In this document: one piece after another, positions 58,383 to 64,000 of the stretch | Position numbering within the stretch: the stretch's first letter is position 1 | Layout: every line of letters begins with the position of its first letter | Assembly: GCA_035636095.1 (NCBI GenBank) | Contig: DASPZU010000121.1 | Location: 1-64,000 of the forward strand | Length of the DNA: 64,000 nucleotides | Source of the DNA: Gp7-AA10 sp035636095 | GTDB lineage: Bacteria; Acidobacteriota; Thermoanaerobaculia; Gp7-AA8 | Reading direction: 5' to 3' | Translations under genes and position numbers: made by a program | The notes under the pieces: generated by a model | The model's database searches: none | What the model was told of the DNA's origin: nothing | Seen by the model: only the letters and a program-made list of their open reading frames with translations

Positions 58383-58444
58383 GTTGCTCGGTTGCTAAGT
58401 TGCTTGGTTGCTGAGCAACCCAGTAACCGAGTAACCCAGCAACC
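58382..58444. repeat. Octamer arrays forming a large imperfect hairpin before ALDH
   Basis: GGTTGCTC GGTTGCTA AGTTGCTT GGTTGCTG is followed by complementary units AGCAACCC AGTAACCG AGTAACCC AGCAACC. The arms pair imperfectly over about 29 bases around a GAG loop. It fills the bactofilin-ALDH interval and could affect ALDH expression or message stability. Confidence 0.88.
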
Positions 58445-58453
58445 GGAGAAGAC

Positions 58454-59995
58454 GTGCCAAAAACACTTACACAAGAAACACCGCAGTTTGGCGCGCTACG
58501 CGCGCCTCGCGAATACAAAAACTACGTCGACGGGCAGTGGGTGGCATCTGCGTCGGGGAAGACTTTCGAGAATCGCAATCCTGCCGACCGCGAAGATCTG
58601 ATCGGAACGTTTCAGGAGTCGAGCGCCGCCGATCTCAACGCGGCGGTCGAGGCCGCCGATCGCGCATTCAACGGCTGGCGGCTGATGCCGGCCCCCGGGC
58701 GCGCTGAGTATCTCTATCACGTCGGCAACATCCTCAAGCGCGACAAGGAAAAAATCGCGCGCGAGATGACCCGCGAGATGGGGAAGGTGCTGGCGGAGAC
58801 GCGCGGCGACGTGCAGGAAGCGATCGACATGGCGTTTCTGATGGCGGGCGAGGGTCGCCGGCTGTTTGGCGTGACCACGCCGTCGGAGCTTCCCAGCAAA
58901 TTCAACATGGCGGTCCGCATGCCGTTGGGCGTGGCGGGGCTGATCACGCCATGGAACTTTCCGATCGCGATCCCGGCGTGGAAGAGCATGGCGGCGTTGA
59001 TCTGCGGGAACACCGTGGTGATCAAGCCGGCCTCGCTCACGCCGTTGTCGGTGGTCATGCTGGCCGAAGCATTTCAGGAGTCCGGACTTCCCAAGGGCGT
59101 ATTCAACGTCGTGACCGGCGGCGGTCGCGAAGTCGGCGAGCCGATGCTCAAGCATCCGAAGGTCGCGGTCATCTCATTCACCGGATCGACCGACGTCGGG
59201 CGCGATATCGCGATCGCGTGCGCGCCGCAGTTCAAGCACGTGCACCTGGAGATGGGCGGGAAGAACATCATCATGGTGATGGATGACGCCGACGTCGATC
59301 TGGCCGTCGACGGCGCGCTGTGGGGCGCGTTTGGAACTGCCGGTCAGCGTTGCACGGCCGCCTCGCGCATCGTGGCGCATCGCAAGATCTACGATCAGTT
59401 CGTGGAGAAACTTTCGGCGCGGGCCGCGAAACTTCGCGTCGGAAACGGACTCGATCCGAAAACCGACATGGGGCCGAACATTTCGGCGTCGCAAGTCAAG
59501 ACCGTCGAGAAATACGTGCAGATCGGAAAGGATGAAGGGGCGAAGGTCGTCACAGGCGGCGCCGCGCTCACCGAGGGTCCGTATGGCAGGGGCCATTTCC
59601 ATCAGCCCACGGTTTTCGCGAACGTGACGCCGAACATGCGCATCGCGCAGGAGGAAATCTTTGGACCGGTCACTGCGGTCATGAAATGCGACTCGCTGGA
59701 GGAGGCCATCGCGATCGGTAATGGTGTGAAGTACGGGCTGTCGTCATCGATCTATACCCGCGACGTCAATAACGCCTTCGTTGCCATGCGCGACATGTAC
59801 ACCGGCATCTTCTACGTCAACGCGCCCACCATCGGCGCGGAAGTGCATCTGCCCTTCGGCGGCACGAAGCAGACCGGAAACGGGCATCGGGAGGCGGGGG
59901 TGGTGGGCATCGATGTGTTCAGCGAATGGAAATCGATCTACATTGATTACTCCGGCTCGCTGCAGCGCGCACAGATCGACACGGAGGAGATTTGA
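58454..59995 (+). CDS. Aldehyde dehydrogenase family protein
   Basis: The 513-residue NAD(P)-dependent enzyme has the cofactor region [21 protein letters not shown], catalytic Glu near 265 (HLEMGGKN) and catalytic Cys near 299 ([10 protein letters not shown]), plus [12 protein letters not shown]. It oxidises an aldehyde to its acid; the substrate cannot be read from sequence. The start is GTG with GGAGAA upstream. The stop overlaps the YHS gene start (TGATG), so the two are coupled. Confidence 0.93.
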   Translation: MPKTLTQETPQFGALRAPREYKNYVDGQWVASASGKTFENRNPADREDLIGTFQESSAADLNAAVEAADRAFNGWRLMPAPGRAEYLYHVGNILKRDKEKIAREMTREMGKVLAETRGDVQEAIDMAFLMAGEGRRLFGVTTPSELPSKFNMAVRMPLGVAGLITPWNFPIAIPAWKSMAALICGNTVVIKPASLTPLSVVMLAEAFQESGLPKGVFNVVTGGGREVGEPMLKHPKVAVISFTGSTDVGRDIAIACAPQFKHVHLEMGGKNIIMVMDDADVDLAVDGALWGAFGTAGQRCTAASRIVAHRKIYDQFVEKLSARAAKLRVGNGLDPKTDMGPNISASQVKTVEKYVQIGKDEGAKVVTGGAALTEGPYGRGHFHQPTVFANVTPNMRIAQEEIFGPVTAVMKCDSLEEAIAIGNGVKYGLSSSIYTRDVNNAFVAMRDMYTGIFYVNAPTIGAEVHLPFGGTKQTGNGHREAGVVGIDVFSEWKSIYIDYSGSLQRAQIDTEEI

Positions 59996-60171
59996 TGGCC
60001 GAGGATATTCACAGCAGGAAAACGGCCAGGCAGGCGCAGGACCCCGTTTGCAAGATGATCGTTGACGTCGAAAAGGCGGCCGGCAGGATCGATCACGGCG
60101 AGCACTCGCACTACTTCTGCTCGGAGAATTGCAAGCGCGAATTCGAGAAGAATCCGAAAAAGTACCATTGA
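59995..60171 (+). CDS. YHS-domain small protein
   Basis: The 58-residue protein contains DPVCKMIVDVEKAAGRIDHG and HYFCSENCKREFEKNP, the Cys-x(n)-Cys-x3-Cys arrangement of YHS/TRASH-like metal-binding domains. It probably binds a metal such as copper or zinc. It overlaps ALDH at its start (TGATG) and the M28 peptidase start at its end in the same way, a compact three-gene operon. Short length makes it easy to miss. Confidence 0.85.
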   Translation: MAEDIHSRKTARQAQDPVCKMIVDVEKAAGRIDHGEHSHYFCSENCKREFEKNPKKYH

Positions 60172-61493
60172 TGCTGGCGGCGTTTGTTTTAGTTGCCGCC
60201 ACTGCCGCGTCCACGCCTGACGCGATCATCGAGGGCGCAGTCGGGTCCACACGCGCTTACGACACGCTGGAATACCTCACCGACAACATTGGACCGCGTC
60301 TCAGCGGATCGACGAATGCGGCGGCAGCGGTGCGGTGGGCGACCGAGAGTTTCGAAAAGTGGGGCGTTGCTGTTGCGAACGAGAAGATCATGGTGCCGCA
60401 CTGGGTCCGTGGCGCCGAATATGGACGGCTGGTCTCGCATCGCAATCAGCACATCATCCTGACTGCGCTGGGGGGCAGCGTGGCCACGCCGGGAAGAGGG
60501 ATCGCCGCCGAGGTCATCGAAGTCAGTTCGTACGACGAGCTCAAATCGCTCGGGCCGAAGATCCAAGGGAAAATCGTTTTCTACAACAATCCGATGGACA
60601 TGGAGCTCGTGCGGGCGCATCGCGGCTTCGAGGCCTACCGGCAGGCAGTCGAATTTCGCGGCAGCGGCGCGAGCCGCGCGGCGGAGTATGGCGCAGTCGC
60701 GGCGGTGATTCGCTCCGTCGCATCGGCGTCGTTGCGCACGCCCCACACCGGCGCGATGCGCTATGACCCCAAGCAGCCGAAGATCCCAGCCGCCGCGCTG
60801 ACCGTCGAAGACGCGATGCTCATCGATCGCCTTCTGAAAAAGGGCGACCGCGTGACCATGCGTCTCGTTTTGACGCCGCGAACTTTGCCGGATGTCGCAT
60901 CCGCCAACGTGGTCGCCGAAATTCGCGGAAGCGAGAAGCCGGACGAGATCGTCCTCCTCGGCGGCCACCTCGACTCCTGGGACCTCGGCACCGGCGCCAT
61001 CGACGACGGCAGCGGCGTCGCGATGGTGATGGAGACGATGCGCCTGCTGAAGGAAATGGACCTGCATCCCAGGCGAACGATTCGCGCTGTCCTTTTCATG
61101 AACGAAGAGAACGGACTGAACGGCGGCCGCGGATATTTTGTAAAGCACAAGGGCGACAAACATGTGGCGGCAATCGAGACCGATGCCGGCGCGGCCGCTC
61201 CGACCGGGTTTCGCACGACGCTGAAGGGCGACGCGCTCGCGAATCTCGAGAAGCTCGCACAGCCGTTGTCGGCAGTGGGGGCCGCGCATTTCGAGACCTC
61301 ATCGGAGACCGGCGCCGATACATCTTTTCTGATTGAAGCCGGCGTTCCCGGATTCGGTTTCGTGCCCGAGCCGTTGAAATACTTCGATTACCACCACAGC
61401 CCCGCCGACACGCTCGACAAAGTCGATCCGAAAGAGCTGGCGCAGGACACCGCCGCCGTGGCGGCGTTAGCGTGGATTTTGGCGAATCAGTAG
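60171..61493 (+). CDS. Exported M28-family zinc aminopeptidase
   Basis: The 440-residue protein starts at ATG 60171 with a signal peptide (MLAAFVLVAATAAST). It has a protease-associated-like insert and the M28 metal ligands: His and Asp in GGHLDSWD, DDGSG, the catalytic Glu in MNEENGLNG, Asp in ETDAGA and a late YHHSPADT. It probably removes N-terminal residues from peptides in the periplasm. It is the last gene of the ALDH-YHS operon. Confidence 0.92.
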   Translation: MLAAFVLVAATAASTPDAIIEGAVGSTRAYDTLEYLTDNIGPRLSGSTNAAAAVRWATESFEKWGVAVANEKIMVPHWVRGAEYGRLVSHRNQHIILTALGGSVATPGRGIAAEVIEVSSYDELKSLGPKIQGKIVFYNNPMDMELVRAHRGFEAYRQAVEFRGSGASRAAEYGAVAAVIRSVASASLRTPHTGAMRYDPKQPKIPAAALTVEDAMLIDRLLKKGDRVTMRLVLTPRTLPDVASANVVAEIRGSEKPDEIVLLGGHLDSWDLGTGAIDDGSGVAMVMETMRLLKEMDLHPRRTIRAVLFMNEENGLNGGRGYFVKHKGDKHVAAIETDAGAAAPTGFRTTLKGDALANLEKLAQPLSAVGAAHFETSSETGADTSFLIEAGVPGFGFVPEPLKYFDYHHSPADTLDKVDPKELAQDTAAVAALAWILANQ

Positions 61494-61513
61494 GGGCGCC
61501 CAGCGGGCGCCCC
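61493..61513. terminator. GC-rich hairpin between convergent M28 and TonB receptor 3 genes
   Basis: GGGGCGCCC AGC GGGCGCCCC is a perfect 9-bp stem with 3-base loop, starting at the last base of the M28 stop codon and 9 bases before the receptor stop. No T-run follows, so it may be a repeat element rather than an intrinsic terminator. Confidence 0.5.
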
Positions 61514-61522
61514 TGACCCAAA

Positions 61523-64000
61523 TCAGAATCTCACACCGACCGCAAAGCGATAGGTGCGCGGAAGCTGATAGGCATCGGAACGCGTCGGTTTTCCGAAGTT
61601 CGGATCGAAGACGTAGTTCACGCCGAGCTGCGGCGTATCGGTGAACGGATTGAAGGGCGCACAGCGTGAGCCGCCGGCCTGCACGCACTGGCTGTTGCGC
61701 GCGGTGTAGACGCGGTTCTCGATCACGCTGCCGACATTCGTGGCATTGAATTCCACTCCCTGCTCACTGAGCAGATTCACCACATCGGCGCGGAGGAACA
61801 TATTCGCTCTGGAGAGCGGGAAGGTGTACGTGATGTTGACGTCCGTGGCGGTGATGGTGTCGAGACGATATTGACCGCGCTGGCTGAAGAAATAGTTCAC
61901 GGTCGTCGGCGGCGTGACATATCCCGGATTGACGACTCCCGTGGGCAGCGAAGTGCTTTTGCGCACATCAATCGACGCAACAGCCGTGTACGGCTGCCCG
62001 GAGTGATAGCGTTCGAGCATTCCCAAATTCAGCGAGCCGTAGGGAAGCCGTATTTCGGAAGTGGCCCAAAGGTTTCCGCGATGACGAATGTCCTCGTTCA
62101 AATAGCCGATCGGGATGTTCTGCGCGAATTTGACGTACTCGGGATATGACTCGTTTCCCACGAAAACGGTCGCATTGTTGAAGGTCTCGCCCTCCACATT
62201 GCCGCGCAGCTTCGAGTAGGTGTAGTTGCCTCCGACGTTCACGCGGCCGACGCGATATTGGCCCTGGAGCTGAAGTCCGTTGTACTTCCGCTGCAGTCCA
62301 TCGCTGGACGTACCGTTGTCGATCACCCCGACGTCGACTTTTCGATTCTTTGGATCATTCGGAATGGGTGCCTGGCCGGTGGCGAGATTGCGGCGAATCA
62401 CGTAAAAGTCGGTCGTCTTGCGGCCGATCCAGTCGGCCCGAACGAACCCATTGCCGATCTGCACGCCGTAGCCGACGGTGATTTCGTCGCTATAAGGCGA
62501 CCGAAGTGGATGCGTGAAGCCCTCGGTTAGGCCGGGCACGGATAGATCGAAGAACGTCGAGCTGGTGCCACCGTTGGCCTGGAACCAGTCGAAGACTTGC
62601 TTGAGCACCTGATCGGTGGGAAGAAGCTGGCTGGTGGGTGTACCCGGCTTGTTGATCTCCGGTCCGCCATACGCGTAATAGAACGATGCCGGACGTCCGG
62701 CGTTGGATGACGAATCGGCGGGACCCTGATCGATCTTTGCCACGTAGCGGCTGTAGGCGGCGCTCAGGCGGTGCCGGCCGTTGCCGAAGAGGTCGTACAT
62801 CGCCCCCAATCTCGGGCTGACGCGCGAATCCCTGACGGTCGGATTGTGCGCCTGATCCTGGCCGCTGTTCTTGTCATAGCGCGCACCGACGTTGAAGCTC
62901 CAGTGCTGGTTCAAATCCCACCTGTCATTGAGGAACACCGATTTGACGGCAAAATCCGAGCGCTGACTCGGATTGAGCACCGGATCCCACTCGATGAAGG
63001 AATTGATCGTGCCGCTCGGGCTGGTGGGATAGACGCGCAGAAAGACATTCTGGCCGGAATAGATGAAGTCGCCGAAGACACGGAAATCAGACCCCGACTG
63101 ATAATTGTCCTCGAGTCTGAGCTGGTGCCAGTCGTCATATCCGGCGACCAGATTGTGGCTTCCGATCGACTTGGTGGGAAGGAAGTACGATCCTTTCACC
63201 AGCCACTCTTTGCTGTCGCGCTCCTTCGGCCGGCAGACGCCGCAGAAGGTCGGTGACCAGGCGCGACGCCCGCTGCTGATGTCGCGAATCATCGTGCCGT
63301 TGATGAGGTCCCGCTGCAAGGCTCCGCCGCCGATGAGCGAGAGATCTCGCCGGCTGACGATGCCCTCGAGCAGCAGATTGTTGGTGATGACGCCGTTGTA
63401 ATGAATGGCCCAGAAGTCGACGGGATTATTCGAGGTGCGAAGGCTCGCCACATCGACGATGTTGCCGAACGAGCCGTTGCTCGTGCGCGGCGTTGTTTTG
63501 GTGTAGTCGTAAAGCAGGCTGTGCTTCTGCGTGATGTTTCCGGTCAGTTTTCCTTCGTACCGACGATCGTTCGCGGTCACGACATAGGGAATGTTGGTGG
63601 CGGTGGTCTGATTGGTGGTCAGCCGTTTTTCGTAACGTCCGGCCGTGAAGAACCAGATGCGATCGCGGATGATCCGCCCGCCGAACGTTCCTTCGTAGAC
63701 GGGATTGATCTTGCTGACGTGCGCTTGTTCGGGGTTGCCGCTGACCGGATCGCGGAAATCAGTGAGGCTGGTCCACTTGTCATTGGTGAGGTTGTCACGC
63801 ACGGAACCGCTGAACTCATTGCCGCCCGATTTCGTGATCGTGCTCACCACGCCGCCCATGAACCGGCCGTACTCGGCGGAAACGCCGGCCGTGAGCAGCG
63901 TCGTCTCCTGAATGGCGTCTTCGATGAACACGTTCTGCGGCTGCCCGCGCACGTTCTCGTTCACCGTGACGCCGTTGATCACGTACAGGTTTTCATACGA
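61523..64000 (-). CDS. Oar-like TonB-dependent receptor (receptor 3), N-terminus outside window
   Basis: The frame stays open to the window edge; 825 residues are present, starting within the plug (ENLYVINGVTVNENVRGQPQ). Signal peptide and carboxypeptidase-regulatory domain are missing only because of the edge. The sequence is close to receptor 2: IEDAIQETTLLT, GVSAEYGRFMGGVVSTITKS, GGRIIRDRIWFF, PTFCGVCRPKERDSKE and the C-terminal RTYRFAVGVRF. Gene duplication is likely. Ligand is unknown. Confidence 0.92.
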   Translation of the reverse strand, partial: SYENLYVINGVTVNENVRGQPQNVFIEDAIQETTLLTAGVSAEYGRFMGGVVSTITKSGGNEFSGSVRDNLTNDKWTSLTDFRDPVSGNPEQAHVSKINPVYEGTFGGRIIRDRIWFFTAGRYEKRLTTNQTTATNIPYVVTANDRRYEGKLTGNITQKHSLLYDYTKTTPRTSNGSFGNIVDVASLRTSNNPVDFWAIHYNGVITNNLLLEGIVSRRDLSLIGGGALQRDLINGTMIRDISSGRRAWSPTFCGVCRPKERDSKEWLVKGSYFLPTKSIGSHNLVAGYDDWHQLRLEDNYQSGSDFRVFGDFIYSGQNVFLRVYPTSPSGTINSFIEWDPVLNPSQRSDFAVKSVFLNDRWDLNQHWSFNVGARYDKNSGQDQAHNPTVRDSRVSPRLGAMYDLFGNGRHRLSAAYSRYVAKIDQGPADSSSNAGRPASFYYAYGGPEINKPGTPTSQLLPTDQVLKQVFDWFQANGGTSSTFFDLSVPGLTEGFTHPLRSPYSDEITVGYGVQIGNGFVRADWIGRKTTDFYVIRRNLATGQAPIPNDPKNRKVDVGVIDNGTSSDGLQRKYNGLQLQGQYRVGRVNVGGNYTYSKLRGNVEGETFNNATVFVGNESYPEYVKFAQNIPIGYLNEDIRHRGNLWATSEIRLPYGSLNLGMLERYHSGQPYTAVASIDVRKSTSLPTGVVNPGYVTPPTTVNYFFSQRGQYRLDTITATDVNITYTFPLSRANMFLRADVVNLLSEQGVEFNATNVGSVIENRVYTARNSQCVQAGGSRCAPFNPFTDTPQLGVNYVFDPNFGKPTRSDAYQLPRTYRFAVGVRF

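Overview
The window looks like a chromosomal segment of a GC-rich (roughly 60% by eye), diderm bacterium, most likely an Acidobacteriota. This is inferred from three very large Oar-like TonB-dependent receptors with carboxypeptidase-regulatory N-termini, a VWA protein of the type common in that phylum, RNase J, a bactofilin, and outer-membrane/periplasmic functions (Lgt, lipoproteins, two parvulin PPIases, Slt-type transglycosylase, MacAB, PagL-like deacylase). There is no rRNA, CRISPR array, prophage or recognisable insertion sequence. Coding density is very high: no gene-free stretch exceeds about 200 bases, and many neighbours overlap by 4 bases or more.

Layout. 1-8.3 kb: RNase J (5' end missing), uppP, a secreted protein with one CxxCH motif, hpt, an unknown helical protein, an FAH-family enzyme, a CCA-adding/poly(A) polymerase-type nucleotidyltransferase, and lgt. 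8.3-12.5 kb (minus): DUF4097-like protein, M48 peptidase, an exported protein, CHASE2-adenylate cyclase, and a 17-residue lysine-rich micro-gene with its own terminator. 12.7-16 kb (minus): three family-4 glycosyltransferases in one operon. 16-22.3 kb: membrane-anchored protein, yceD-rpmF-plsX, secreted protein, a ferritin-like di-iron protein (minus), then fabD-fabG. 22.2-24.7 kb (minus): PIG-L deacetylase and a GT-C glycosyltransferase. 24.7-24.9 kb: divergent tRNA-Arg and tRNA-Thr. 24.9-29 kb: a frameshifted DUF218 gene, then rpsF-rpsR-membrane protein-rplI-methyltransferase. 29-33.5 kb: rhomboid protease, SDR, ilvE, a 51-residue small gene, a protein phosphatase, radC and a sirtuin. 33.6-43 kb (minus): two PPIases, mfd, VWA protein, lytic transglycosylase, GNAT. 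43-51.3 kb: tyrosine recombinase, TonB receptor 1, a DAACS symporter, small zinc-ribbon gene, lipoprotein, response regulator, tRNA-Gly, an RHH-like/unknown gene pair, PagL-like protein and a CusF-like lipoprotein. 51.4-64 kb: TonB receptor 2, MacB-type ABC permease and ATPase with MacA-type adaptor, bactofilin, ALDH-YHS-M28 operon, and TonB receptor 3 (N-terminus outside the window).

The main theme is envelope biogenesis (undecaprenyl phosphate recycling, lipoprotein maturation, glycan assembly, phospholipid and fatty-acid synthesis, peptidoglycan turnover, outer-membrane protein folding) mixed with housekeeping translation and repair genes.

The most unusual features are non-coding or sub-genic. 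(1) Palindromic REP-like elements lie between genes and also inside genes in frame. One, at the end of the CCA-type gene, is flanked by a 20-bp direct duplication from which the pre-insertion gene end can be read. (2) Arrays of about four 7-8 bp units recur; one encodes part of a lipoprotein signal peptide and another lies in a methyltransferase. (3) Four sharply bounded islands of 15-19 codons use almost only A/T-ending codons inside otherwise GC-rich genes. (4) A 48-bp inverted repeat holds the start codon of a small RHH-like gene next to tRNA-Gly. (5) A stem may occlude the rpsF Shine-Dalgarno. (6) Several tiny genes are easily missed.
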